Origin: Deinococcus sp. QL22
GTDB lineage: Bacteria; Deinococcota; Deinococci; Deinococcales; Deinococcaceae
Length of the DNA stretch: 64,000 nucleotides
Assembly: GCF_023370075.1 (NCBI RefSeq)
Contig: NZ_CP097154.1
Location: 62,001-126,000, forward strand
Direction of reading: 5' to 3'
The position numbers and the translations under genes are program-made. Each line of letters opens with the position of its first letter. Positions within the stretch are counted from its first letter, which is position 1. The notes below the pieces were generated by a model. The model was not told the DNA's origin and ran no database searches. It saw only the letters and a list, made by a program, of their open reading frames with translations. This document shows positions 9,207-17,793 of the stretch, piece after piece.

Positions 9207-10028
9207 TCACCCTGCTTCGGCCACCACCACCAGAGCCTGCATCTGCCCTTCCACCGCTCCTGTTCCGAAGCGGGCGGCCATTGCCGCGCTCGCCTGCTCG
9301 GTGGCCACCTGGAGTACGTCCGGTTCTTGCGCCTCCAGTTCGTTGCGCATCGGTGTGCCCTGGCAAAGCGCCATTGCTGGCAAGTGTGGAGCGTCTGCGC
9401 GACTTTGGGCGGTCATGGTCGAGATCCTAGGCAGCCGGGTAAAGCCAGCGCGCACCAGGTCGTCCTGAATCACCGCGGGGTCGAAGTACCCGTGAGGGAT
9501 CCGGGTCAAAAAGGGCGGTCGGTCTGCTCTGAACAGTGGCCGAACCGCCTGTAGAACCGTATCGGCAAATTCATTGTTCTCGACGCGATCCCAGACGTTA
9601 AAGATGAACTGACCTTGCGGACGCAGCACGCGCCTGGCCTCGCTGAAGGCCTGCACCTTGTCGGCGAAAAACATCACCCCAAACTGGCACACGACCACAT
9701 CAAAGCTCTGATCGGGAAAGGGGAGGCGTTGCGCGTCCGCCTGACACCACTCGACAGGACGGACACTTGCGGTCTGTGCCGCCTGATCCAGCATGGGCTG
9801 GCTGAGATCGGTGGCAATAATGGTGACGTCGTGGGTGAGCACCCGCGCCAGGTGGCGCGTCACAACGCCCGTCCCGGCGGCGAGTTCCAGGACACGGTTC
9901 GGCCGCATGTCCGCCACCCGGGCCGCCAGATCGGCAGCATAGGGTTCGAAGAGCATCGGCACCAGGTACTGCGCGTAGAACTGCGGAATGGAGCCGGCGA
10001 ACAGGGGGCTGGATTCAGAAGACATCAT
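9207..10028 (-). CDS. class I SAM-dependent methyltransferase
   Basis: The start is ATG 10028, chosen because AAGGAGAG lies immediately upstream on the minus strand; the frame is open further upstream without homology. The 273-residue protein has motif I VLELAAGTGVVTRHLAR (about residues 46-62), motif II ATDLSQPM, DAQRLPFPDQSFDVV, and the post-motif RRVLRPQGQFIFNVW, all characteristic of Methyltransf_11-type enzymes. These transfer a methyl group from S-adenosylmethionine to a small molecule or quinone-like acceptor; nothing here identifies which. The C-terminus (about 70 residues) is Ala-rich and variable. Neighbours are unrelated. Confidence 0.85.
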   Translation of the reverse strand: MMSSESSPLFAGSIPQFYAQYLVPMLFEPYAADLAARVADMRPNRVLELAAGTGVVTRHLARVLTHDVTIIATDLSQPMLDQAAQTASVRPVEWCQADAQRLPFPDQSFDVVVCQFGVMFFADKVQAFSEARRVLRPQGQFIFNVWDRVENNEFADTVLQAVRPLFRADRPPFLTRIPHGYFDPAVIQDDLVRAGFTRLPRISTMTAQSRADAPHLPAMALCQGTPMRNELEAQEPDVLQVATEQASAAMAARFGTGAVEGQMQALVVVAEAG

Positions 10029-10375
10029 GGCTCTCCTTCTCGTCTTGGACTCCACGTCACCGGCTCCCGATCCCATGTCTCTCCACCCACTAGAGGGTGG
10101 ACACGTTGCAACATAGGCAGCCGGCACTTCGGAGTCACTGTTGTCTGGAACGCAGAAAAGCAGCGTTAAGGGCAGTAACTGAGTCTGTGACGACAACCAG
10201 AACGGCCCTGCTCTATGCTGACACGCTCGCTGCCTCCCTGAAAGACCGTCTGCTACATCGCCGCACCGCAAGATTGCCTGATACCTTCCGCGCACCGCTG
10301 CACTGGACTCCAAGACGAGAGTCGCTGCGTGGGTCTTCCACGAGGCGCAGCTGAAGCCGCAGGACGTCTTGGACG
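10029..10375. other. intergenic region with a possible coding relic
   Basis: These 347 bp lie upstream of the methyltransferase and up to the left end of the IS6 remnant. Around 10310-10370 the plus strand reads TRVAAWVFHEAQLKPQD, which looks protein-like but has no start and is cut by the mobile element, so it may be the end of a destroyed gene. Nothing else is supported. Confidence 0.35.
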
Positions 10376-11132
10376 GGTTGTGTTGCCTTAATTGGGGTGG
10401 GTTAGGCGGACCTATCGTGACTGACCCAAAACCGTATCGTCACCGATTCAGGGTGACCATCATTCAGCACGCGGTTTGGCTCTCCCACCGCTTTCCTATC
10501 AGCTCCCTAGACGTTCAGGAATTGCTCCACCAGCGCGGCCCAACAGGTCAGCCACGAGACCCTGCGCGAGTGGTGTATCCCATTCGGCCCTCTGTTCGCC
10601 CACGAACTACGCCACCGGGAACCCCGACGGGGTTCCCGGTGGCACATGGACGAGGTCTGTACCACGGTAGACGGAATCAGACACTGGCTCTGGAGAGCTC
10701 TTGATGAGCACGGCTTCGTGCAGGGTATCCTGCTTGGGCGGCACCGCGATACCGATGCTGCGAAGACCTTTCTGACCAGACTTCTTGGTGAATACGCTGT
10801 CCCAGCGGTCATTCATACGGATGGGCTGCGGAGCTACGGAGCCGCGATTCGAGAGATCCCGAGGCTGGTGAATGTTGACCACCAGCAGGTGATCAGTGAC
10901 GCCCCATGCAACAACATGACCTGGCAAGAACATCGCTCAACACGGCGACACGAGCGAAGTCAGCAAGGATTAGGGTAGCGAAAACGTGTGCAGGAATGTC
11001 TGAGTCTGCACGCCCGAACCCTGAATCTTCACCATCACTCCCGAAGGGGCGTTTCCACTCGCACCAGAAGAAACAATCAGAAGCAAGCATTCCAGACCTG
11101 GGCAACGGTCGCGGCAGAGATGGCTTGATCCC
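10376..11132 (+). pseudogene. IS6-family transposase remnant (host of the nested IS630 insertions)
   Basis: The left terminal repeat GGTTGTGTTGCC lies at 10376-10387. The frame at 10430-10560 reads YRHRFRVTIIQHAVWLSHRFP; after frame changes it gives RWHMDEVCTTVDG, RHRDTDAAKTFLTRLLGEY, VIHTDGLRSYG and VNVDHQQV, the IS6-type DDE domain (Asp in MDEV, Asp in HTD). Several frameshifts and stops make it dead. The remnant is cut at 11133 by an IS630-family element; a few more of its bases reappear at 14381-14390 beyond the insertions. It is homologous to the shorter remnant at 34337-34924. Confidence 0.8.
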
Positions 11133-11512
11133 TAGAGCATTTGTCACAAGAGATCTTTCAGAAGGGCGCGAGTGAACCAATGCCCCACCTGTTGTCCAGA
11201 ACTTGTCTTCAGGGCGTCACCCATGCCTTCAATCAAGCGATCCACACTCCGCCGTGCATCACCACGCAGGACACTCTTGATCTGCGAGAACAACCACTCA
11301 ATGGGATTGAGATCCGGACTGTAGGACGGCAAAAACAGCAGCGTGCACCCTTGATCTTCAATGAGCGTCCGAACGGACGCTCGATGGTGTGAGGGGAGAT
11401 TGTCCATGATGACCACCTGATCTCGCGTCAAGGCAGGGCACAGCTCGTGTTGGACGTCGTATTCGAAGCTTACAGCGGTCACCGGCCCATCTAAGTACGC
11501 CGCATTTAACAT

Positions 11513-12050
11513 CTAGATAAATCTTGCCCCAAGAATCTTCAACCCAGTCACGAGTGCGGCCCGAAGTTCAGTCACGGCGTTGTAACAACGACGCGGCATC
11601 AAGATGCCCTTCAGCTTCCGCCACACCTCCTCAATGAGGTTTAAAAAGGGCGCATAGGGTGGAAGGTATCGAAGGAACAGCCCCTGCTGTTCCCAAGACG
11701 CGCGTTGTTCCCTGAGTTTCGCGCCCTTGTGAAAGGGCGCATTGTCCAGGACGACGACCGTGAGCTGATCTGGGTCACAGCCGGAGGCCAAGGTGTTCAA
11801 ATACGCGATGACCTGATCCCCGTTGCAGCTGCCTTCCAGTTCGCGAACTTCGAGCTGTTCTTCGCAGGCGTGCATGCTGTAGGTGCCGATGAGGTTGATC
11901 CGTCCCGACGATCCCCACCGAGTGGGGATCTCAAACTGTTGCCCGGAACCCCGCTTAAACCACGTCGCTCCCACCGATAACATCAGAGAAAGTCCGGTCT
12001 GATCGAGATATTTCAGGGTCAGCTTGCCGTCCAGTGCCCCCTTTTTAGGG
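11513..12050 (-). CDS. IS630 element 2 transposase, catalytic frame (orfB)
   Basis: This frame lies -1 to orfA and is open from about 12050. It begins GALDGKLTLKYLDQTGLSL with the first catalytic Asp, then VVVLDNAPFHKGAKL with the second Asp, then LPPYAPFLNLIEEVWRKLKG with the Glu. The first ATG is at 11983, downstream of the first Asp, so an active protein needs -1 frameshifting from orfA. The catalytic triad is complete. Confidence 0.78.
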
Positions 12051-12540
12051 TTTCCAAAGAAGCCTGATGCGGGGCAATGAGTTCAGGATCGAGCGTCTGA
12101 GCCGGTGAATACCGGGCGCGTTTCCAGCTATACCCCAGGCGTTGCAGGTGATTGGCCAATGCACGAGGTCGAATCCCCACCCCAAACTGCTGTGCGAGGC
12201 ACTCGCACAGCAGTGGAGCGTTCCAGAAGCGCTGCTCCTGCAGTTTCTCGTGGAGAAACTGCTCCATCTCGGGGGTCACTTTCGAAGGCTGTCCCGGTGG
12301 ACACTCGTCGCTCAATCCTGGAATGCCGCGCTCTTCGAAACGGGTGAAGTCGTGGTGGATGGCCTGATGGTTCCGGCCAAAGTGCGCGGAGAGTTGGGGA
12401 ATGCTCCAGCCCTGTCGATGCAGCCGGAGAATGCTGGCCCGCAGACGAACCTTCGGGTGGGTATATGGACTGGTCTCCAGTTCTCGAAGCAGCGCATCAG
12501 CGTCTTCAGAAATGTCAATGCGGCGGGCAGGACGGGCCAT
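12019..12540 (-). CDS. IS630 element 2 transposase, N-terminal frame (orfA)
   Basis: The 173-residue frame starts MARPARRIDISEDADALLRE. It contains the helix-turn-helix region RQGWSIPQLSAHFGRNHQAI and the linker GYSWKRARYSP, and ends SLETLKRGHWTAS. It lacks catalytic residues and would work only when fused to the following frame. The shift region reads CTA AAA AGG GGG. The better-preserved homologue at 26.9 kb has CTA AAA AAG GGG, so this copy has lost the ideal A AAA AAG slippery heptamer. Confidence 0.8.
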   Translation of the reverse strand: MARPARRIDISEDADALLRELETSPYTHPKVRLRASILRLHRQGWSIPQLSAHFGRNHQAIHHDFTRFEERGIPGLSDECPPGQPSKVTPEMEQFLHEKLQEQRFWNAPLLCECLAQQFGVGIRPRALANHLQRLGYSWKRARYSPAQTLDPELIAPHQASLETLKRGHWTAS

Positions 12541-13234
12541 GCTTAAGTCTACATGCTAAATGCGTTGTACTTAGAACCAGCGGGGCCACTGGCCCCGCTG
12601 ATCCCAGTGCACAGATCAGGGTGTCGTTTTTGCCGTGATGGCGAGGCACGACACTGACCGCCCGCTGGTTGCTGGGCGCGCGGGCGTAGCCGCGCGTCAT
12701 GGACGTGTTGAAGCCACTCTCATCCACAAAGATCAGGCGTTCAGGGTGATTGAGGTCGGGCTAGGGGTCGTTCAGGAACACCGTGCGGCGTTCCTCACGG
12801 CGTTCTCTGGCGACCAGCGTTTTTTTTGTGGGTGAGGTGATGGCGGCGAAAGACCCGATCCACCGTCTTGAAACTGACCTTGAGTCCCGTGGCTGCTTCA
12901 AGCAGAACCGCGTGCCCCTGTCACGTTGCGTCCCCATGGCTCTCTTATTGCGCCAGGAGCTGCTCTTCGTGGGTGGGCGTCACCGCACGGTGACGCCCCG
13001 TCGGTGTTGGGACGACGTGGAGGGTGTGGTCACGATGGCGGGCCAGGTACCGCTGGACCGTCGTGACATGCACGGAGAAGTGCTGGGCCGCTGGTGCAGG
13101 CGAGGCTCCACCCTCAACCACAGCAACGATGCGCGTCCGCAACGCCAACCCGTAGCCTCGCACTCCAGCAGTGTTCATCCGTCTATTCTGACAAATGCTC
13201 TAGTGGACAGCCACAGGCATGTCTGTAGTTATTC

Positions 13235-13923
13235 TCACGCTGGGTCGTGCCGTCCGAGCTTCTCCCGCGCAGCTGGTGTTGAGAATTGCCAGTTCACGCG
13301 CACCGCCCGCGCATTGCGGTCGGTTTCCCAGGCCTGTATCTCACGCTCGACGGCCTCTTTGCTGGCCAGACGTTGCCCAAGACACTGACGTTGCAGGGCC
13401 GACCATTCGAGTTCGGCCATGTTCAGCCAAGACGCATGTTTTGGCGTGTGTACCCACTCAAATCGACGAGTCAATGGCCGGGCTTCCTCTGCCGGAAGAG
13501 GTTGATATAACGCCGCTGGGCTGTGTGTCGACAGCTGATCCAGGACGAGTGTGATCTTCTCTGCCTCGGGAGAGCGTCACTCCAGGCTCTGGAGTTGCGC
13601 TGCGAACTCCGCATTTCCTCGTCGCTCGGTCACCGTGACCGTACGTTGACCCGTCAGGGGTTCGAAGGCCACGAAGAAATTCACCGTGCCGCACCGCTTG
13701 TCTTCATGATCCACCCGTGCCGGGAATCCCGGCACGGGTGGCCATGGCTCACGGACATGATCAAGCAGCTGGTAGGATGTTTCATCGAAGCAGATGACCG
13801 GCCGCGAAGCGTCGTAGGGCTGAGCATACGTGTCCAGCACAGCTTCCATGCGCCAGACGAAGTCCGCGCCTACCTGAGCGACACACCCACTTTGAACTTG
13901 CCACGGTCCCTGCGCGTTTTTTT
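13235..13923 (-). pseudogene. IS630 element 3 transposase, catalytic frame (orfB), one nonsense codon
   Basis: Entered by -1 frameshift at the A7 run, the frame reads VGADFVWRMEAVLDTYAQ, then VICFDETSYQLLDH with the first Asp. A TGA at 13577-13579 interrupts it, and it continues in frame as KITLVLDQLSTHSPAALY (second Asp) and WVHTPKHASWLNMAELEW (Glu). The TGA is the only defect I can see, so element 3 is nearly intact. Confidence 0.75.
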
Positions 13924-14340
13924 CAGTGTGCGCCGCACCGTCTCGTCACTACTACTGTCCACCACGCCTAAGGTCACCAGACGATCAGCCAAGAGCTGCA
14001 TCGTCCACTTCTCCCGACCATCAGGTGCCCGACAGACTTCGGCAATCAGGATCGCCGTCTGCTGAGGATCCAGTTTCGGGGGCTGCTGAGGACGCTCTTT
14101 TTCGTACAGGGCAGCCTGCAGGCCGCCCTCAGCGTACTTCTTGCGAATGGATGCCACAGTCGCAGCATTGACGCCCTGACGCTGGGCCACCTCCTGATCG
14201 AGGAGCCCTTGCTCGCTCAGCAACAGCAGACGTGCGCGGGTCATGACCCGCGCACTGTGCACGCCTTTGCGCGTCATGTCCGTCAGCTGTTGCCGCTCAT
14301 CGTCACTCAGCTTCACAACCCACTGCTTCTGTCGTCCCAT
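13870..14340 (-). CDS. IS630 element 3 transposase, N-terminal frame (orfA)
   Basis: The 156-residue frame starts MGRQKQWVVKLSDDERQQL. It contains the winged-helix region (EVAQRQGVNAATVASIRKKY) and the second helical module (TMQLLADRLVTLGVVDSSSD, ETVRRTLKK). At TLKK the message has an A7 run (13917-13923). A -1 slip there continues as NAQGPWQVQSGCVAQVGADF and joins the catalytic frame, which matches the usual IS630 linker, so programmed frameshifting is likely. Without the slip it ends at VGVSLR. Confidence 0.82.
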   Translation of the reverse strand: MGRQKQWVVKLSDDERQQLTDMTRKGVHSARVMTRARLLLLSEQGLLDQEVAQRQGVNAATVASIRKKYAEGGLQAALYEKERPQQPPKLDPQQTAILIAEVCRAPDGREKWTMQLLADRLVTLGVVDSSSDETVRRTLKKTRRDRGKFKVGVSLR

Positions 14341-14395
14341 TCCTGAGTCTAACCCATGTCATGCCTGTGGCTGTCCATTAGGTCATCCCATTGGG

Positions 14396-14545
14396 CGCAA
14401 GTAGACCTCAGTAAGCTGAAGTTCATCAATTGATTCACCGAGCGAAGAGAGTCTGTTGCCCTGGGAATCGGCTCGTAGGGCCGCTTGCGGAGTGGTTCCG
14501 GTGCTCTCCCGGAAAATCGCAATGTTAAGTGCGCCCTACTCAACC
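14396..14545 (+). repeat. dispersed repeat, copy A
   Basis: This is one of three similar non-coding segments in the window, all in the same orientation (others at 54640-54761 and 56630-56793). Shared blocks include CCGAGCGAAG, CGTAGGGCCGCTTGCGGAG, GGTGCTCTCCCGGAAA and CGCAATGTTAAGTGCGCCCT. Copy A follows the truncated right end of the IS6 remnant and precedes the aminotransferase promoter region. Its size fits the small non-coding repeats described in Deinococcus, but I could not compare it with them. Confidence 0.75.
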
Positions 14546-14665
14546 GGACTGTGCAAGTAACGCGCCGTGCAAGCCCAGGGTCGCGCCAGCTTGGACACTC
14601 TGTCTCTCGCGTTGGCGGGCAAATGAACCTAAACTGAAGCCACATCCAATTCAGGGAGGTCACTT

Positions 14666-16024
14666 ATGCCCGATTCTTTTCCGCAGGCTCATCCCGACAG
14701 CCGCCAGATTATTCATGATAACCGCGACTACACGCTGTTTTCCTGGAGTGTGCAGAACACCACCAACCCGATTCATATGACGGGCGGCAAGGGCAGCCAC
14801 TTTTTTGACGGCGACGGCAACACCTGGCTCGATTTTTCCAGCCAACTGATCAATATCAACGTGGGGCACCAGCATCCCCGTGTGCTTCAGGCCATCAAAG
14901 ATCAGGTAGACGTGATGTGCTTCGCTGGCCCCAGCTTTGCCACCGATGTCCGCGCCACATTGGGCAAAAAGCTGGCGGAAGTCACGGGCTTAGGCAAAAG
15001 CTTCTTCACGCTCGGCGGCAGCGAGGCCAACGAGAATGCCATGAAGATGGCCCGTCTGTACACCGGGCGCGACAAGATCATCACCCGTTACCGCTCCTAT
15101 CACGGCGCGACGATGGGCAGTATGACGGCTTCCGGCGATCCGCGCCGCTGGCCCGTGGAACCCGGCGTGCCCGGCATCGTGCGGGCCTTCGATCCGTACT
15201 GTTACCGCTGCCCGTTCGGCAAAACGCCCGATTCCTGCAACCGCGAATGCATCTCTCACATCGAAGAAATTATTCAGATGGAAGGCCCGCACAACATCGC
15301 CGCGATCATGGTGGAAGGCATCACCGGCAGTAACGGCCTGCTCGTGCCGCCCGACGATTATTACCCCAAGCTCCGTGCCCTGTGCGACAAGTACGGCATC
15401 CTCCTCATCGACGATGAAGTCATGAGCGGATTTGGCCGCACCGGAACCTGGCTCGCCACCCAGCATTACGGCATCAAGCCCGACATCGTGACCTGCGCCA
15501 AGGGCCTCACCAGCGGCTATATGCCCCTCGGCGCAATGATCGTCAGCGACGCCATTGCCGAATATTTCGAGACCCATTTTCTGGCGGGCGGCCTGACATA
15601 CAGCGGCCATCCGGTGAGCCTCGCGGCGGCCATCGGCAACCTCGCCGTGTACGAAGAGGAACACCTGTTTGAACACACCCGCGAACTCGGCGCGTACCTT
15701 GGGCAGCGGCTGGAAGCCATCAAGGCCCGCTTCGCCTGCGTGGGCGACGTGCGCTACAAGGGCCTGTTCAGCGTCATCGAACTGGTGAAGGACAAGGCCA
15801 CCAAAGAACCGCTCGCGCCCTTCAATGGCACCTCGCCTGAAATGGGACGGCTGGCCGCGCACATCAAGAGCAAGCACGTGTACGCCTACAGCCGCTTCAA
15901 TTTTCTGTGGGTCTGCCCGCCGCTCGTGGTCACCAAAGAAGAACTCGATCATGGCCTGAGCGTGTATGAGGAAGCACTGGCCTTGGTCGATCAGATGATC
16001 GCGGGGCCAGTGGCGGCGGATTGA
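14666..16024 (+). CDS. class III omega-amino-acid aminotransferase
   Basis: The 452-residue protein starts 8 bases after GGGAGG. It has the class III PLP fold: SWSVQNTTNPIHM substrate region, FTLGGSEANENAMKMAR (cofactor phosphate contact), YRSYHGATMGS, LLIDDEVMSGFGRTG with the Asp that holds the pyridine nitrogen, and VTCAKGLTSGYMPLGA with the Schiff-base Lys. The inserted CYRCPFGKTPDSCNREC segment resembles taurine- or beta-alanine-pyruvate aminotransferases. The next gene encodes a CoA-acylating semialdehyde dehydrogenase, so the likely reaction is transfer of the amino group of an omega-amino acid such as beta-alanine to pyruvate, giving a semialdehyde for that enzyme. The exact substrate is inferred, not shown. 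Confidence 0.88.
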   Translation: MPDSFPQAHPDSRQIIHDNRDYTLFSWSVQNTTNPIHMTGGKGSHFFDGDGNTWLDFSSQLININVGHQHPRVLQAIKDQVDVMCFAGPSFATDVRATLGKKLAEVTGLGKSFFTLGGSEANENAMKMARLYTGRDKIITRYRSYHGATMGSMTASGDPRRWPVEPGVPGIVRAFDPYCYRCPFGKTPDSCNRECISHIEEIIQMEGPHNIAAIMVEGITGSNGLLVPPDDYYPKLRALCDKYGILLIDDEVMSGFGRTGTWLATQHYGIKPDIVTCAKGLTSGYMPLGAMIVSDAIAEYFETHFLAGGLTYSGHPVSLAAAIGNLAVYEEEHLFEHTRELGAYLGQRLEAIKARFACVGDVRYKGLFSVIELVKDKATKEPLAPFNGTSPEMGRLAAHIKSKHVYAYSRFNFLWVCPPLVVTKEELDHGLSVYEEALALVDQMIAGPVAAD

Positions 16025-16039
16025 AGGGCATTCGCGTTG

Positions 16040-16173
16040 CTCACCCACCCCCCAGTTGCTTCGCAACGGCCCCCCTCTCCTGCGGAGCTGTACCAGTCAA
16101 GAGGGGCTGAGAAAGACAGAAAAAGAGCCTGCGTTTTAGCTCCTCTCCCTTGAGGGGGAGGCTGGGAGGGGTG
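16040..16173. repeat. REP-like palindromic intergenic sequence
   Basis: The gap between the aminotransferase and dehydrogenase genes holds C/T-rich and G/A-rich arms that can pair locally: AGTTGCTTCGCAAC near 16054, and CTCTCCCTTGAGGGGGAG followed by GCTGGGAGGGGTGA near 16143-16173. This resembles short interspersed palindromes common in high-GC genomes. It separates two genes that otherwise look like one pathway unit. Confidence 0.5.
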
Positions 16174-16238
16174 AGTGTAGCGAAGCGATTACTCTTTCTC
16201 CTGCCTCTTTCCTACTTTCCACAACCGAGGTTCCTCCC

Positions 16239-17753
16239 ATGACTGCAACCGCTCCAACCCCCACCGTTCAAACCCTCGCCCACTGGCTCAACAACGCCCC
16301 CGCTGCCGGACAATCAGGCCGCAGCGCGCCTGTGTACAACCCCGCCACCGGACAGATTCAGGCGCAAGTGCCGCTAGCCAGCACTGCCGAACTTGACGCC
16401 GCCGTGCAGATCGCCACGGCTGCGGCCAAAGTGTGGCGTGCGACTTCGCTGGGCAAGCGTTCCGAAGTCATTTTCAAGTTCCGTGAACTGCTGGTAGCCC
16501 GCAAAGACGAACTCGCCCGCATCATCACCCGCGAGCATGGCAAGGTGCATTCCGACGCGCTGGGCGAAATTGCACGCGGCATCGAGAACGTGGAATATGC
16601 GTGTGGCATCCCCAATCTGCTGAAAGGCGGCTACTCCGAACAGGTCAGCACGGGGGTAGACGTGTACTCCATTCAGCAACCGCTGGGCGTGGTGGCGGGC
16701 ATCACGCCGTTCAATTTCCCGGCGATGGTGCCACTGTGGATGCTGTGCAATGCGATTGCCTGCGGGAATGCCTTCATCCTGAAGCCCAGTGAGAAAGACC
16801 CGTCTTCGGCTCTGTTTCTGGCCGAATTACTGAAGGATGCAGGCCTGCCAGAAGGCGTGCTGAGCGTGGTTCACGGCGACAAGGAAGCTGTGGACGCGAT
16901 CTTGAACCACCCCGGTATTGCCGCCGTGAGCTTCGTGGGCAGCACGCCGATTGCCCGCTACATCTACGAAACCGGAACCAAGAATGGCAAGCGGGTGCAG
17001 GCCCTCGGTGGAGCTAAAAACCACATGCTGGTGCTGCCCGACGCCGATATTGGGATGGCTGCCGACGCCGCCGTATCTGCTGCCTACGGTTCGGCTGGAG
17101 AACGCTGCATGGCTATCAGCGTGCTGGTGGCGGTGGGCGGCGCGGGCGATCAGCTCATCAGCGCTATTCAGGAACGCATTCCAGCCCTGAAAATTGGCCC
17201 CGGCGACGTGGCAGGCAACGAAATGGGGCCACTCATCACCCGTGAACACCGCGACAAGGTGGCAGGCTATATCGCTTCGGCAGAGCAACAGGGCGCAACA
17301 GTGGTCGTAGACGGACGCGACGCCCACTTCGACGGCGACGGCTTCTTCCTCGGCGTGTCGCTGCTGGACAACGTGAAACCCGGCATGGCCGCCTACGACG
17401 ATGAAATCTTTGGCCCGGTGCTGTGCGTGGTGCGGGCCGACACCTACGCGGAAGGGCTGGAACTGATCAACAACAACGAATTCGGCAACGGCACCGCCAT
17501 TTTTACCCGTGATGGCGGCGCGGCCCGCCAATTCCAATTCGATGTGGAAGTCGGCATGGTGGGCGTGAATGTACCGATTCCCGTGCCTGTCGCCTATTAC
17601 AGCTTCGGCGGTTGGAAGGCCAGTCTGTTTGGCGATACCCATATGTACGGGCCAGAAGGGGTCAAGTTTTACACCCGCTCCAAGGTCATCACGTCGCGCT
17701 GGCCCGATCCAGCAAGCAGCAAGGTGGATCTGGGCTTTCCGCAAAACCGCTGA
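16239..17753 (+). CDS. mmsA: CoA-acylating methylmalonate-semialdehyde dehydrogenase
   Basis: The 504-residue protein is of usual family length. It has PLGVVAGITPFNFPAMVPLW (substrate and NAD region), FILKPSEKDPSSALFLAELL, SFVGSTPIARYIYE, GAKNHMLVLPDADI, the catalytic Cys in GSAGERCMAISV, and NNEFGNGTAIFTRDG. The GERCMA context and FNFPAMVPLWM are typical of MmsA/IolA, which oxidise malonate- or methylmalonate-semialdehyde to acetyl- or propionyl-CoA with NAD+ and CoA. It follows the aminotransferase by 214 bp, so together they could convert beta-alanine or a related amino acid to acetyl-CoA. GAGG lies upstream of the ATG. Confidence 0.9.
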   Translation: MTATAPTPTVQTLAHWLNNAPAAGQSGRSAPVYNPATGQIQAQVPLASTAELDAAVQIATAAAKVWRATSLGKRSEVIFKFRELLVARKDELARIITREHGKVHSDALGEIARGIENVEYACGIPNLLKGGYSEQVSTGVDVYSIQQPLGVVAGITPFNFPAMVPLWMLCNAIACGNAFILKPSEKDPSSALFLAELLKDAGLPEGVLSVVHGDKEAVDAILNHPGIAAVSFVGSTPIARYIYETGTKNGKRVQALGGAKNHMLVLPDADIGMAADAAVSAAYGSAGERCMAISVLVAVGGAGDQLISAIQERIPALKIGPGDVAGNEMGPLITREHRDKVAGYIASAEQQGATVVVDGRDAHFDGDGFFLGVSLLDNVKPGMAAYDDEIFGPVLCVVRADTYAEGLELINNNEFGNGTAIFTRDGGAARQFQFDVEVGMVGVNVPIPVPVAYYSFGGWKASLFGDTHMYGPEGVKFYTRSKVITSRWPDPASSKVDLGFPQNR

Positions 17754-17781
17754 TCTGCTGCTCTGGTCAATGAAAATGCTC

Positions 17782-17787
17782 TAGCCT
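17782..17787 (+). promoter_or_regulatory. -10 box of a probable leaderless promoter
   Basis: TAGCCT lies exactly six bases before the anmK ATG at 17794, with no ribosome-binding sequence between. It is one of several identically spaced TANNNT boxes in the window. Confidence 0.55.
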
Positions 17788-17793
17788 GCGCCC

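Larger units (their letters stand above)
11509..12571 (-). mobile_element. IS630-family element 2, nested inside element 1
   Basis: The element lies between TA dinucleotides at 11507-11508 and 12572-12573, inside the transposase gene of element 1. It holds two overlapping frames of an IS630-type transposase on the minus strand, related to those of the copy at 26332-27425. The left and right ends resemble each other only weakly, so the exact ends are inferred from the restored host frame. Confidence 0.75.
11144..13178 (-). pseudogene. IS630-family transposase of element 1, disrupted
   Basis: Read from 13178: GYGLALRTRIVAVVEGG and TTVQRYLARHRD (helix-turn-helix region), a damaged linker, FKTVDRVFRRHHLTHKK next to an A8 run, then FVDESGFNTSMTRGYARAP with the first catalytic Asp, ending at PVAPLV where element 2 is inserted. 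Reading resumes at 11512 with LNAAYLDGPVTA, then VVIMDNLPSHHRASV (second Asp) and LPSYSPDLNPIEWLFS (catalytic Glu). Joining the two sides at the duplicated TA restores PVAPLVLNAAYLDGP in frame, so the insertion is recent relative to that join. Frameshifts and a TAG upstream of the DDE domain show the gene had also decayed independently. Confidence 0.8.
11135..13200 (-). mobile_element. IS630-family element 1, interrupted by element 2
   Basis: Terminal repeats GAGCATTTGTCA (11135-11146) and TGACAAATGCTC (13189-13200) are exact inverted copies flanked by TA on both sides (11133-11134 and 13201-13202), the IS630 target mark. Removing the inner element at 11509-12571 and one TA leaves about 1.0 kb, the normal size for this family. 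Confidence 0.85.
13203..14378 (-). mobile_element. IS630-family element 3, abutting element 1
   Basis: The terminal repeats are GTGGACAGCCACAGGCATG (13203-13221) and its inverse at 14360-14378, with one mismatch. TA flanks both ends (13201-13202 and 14379-14380). The left TA is the same dinucleotide that forms the right target mark of element 1, so one of the two inserted into the other's duplicated TA. Confidence 0.87.

Noticed and set aside
14990..16066. Long open frame opposite the aminotransferase gene
   Set aside because: It is the antisense shadow of a highly GC-rich coding gene; the plus-strand product is a clear family member.
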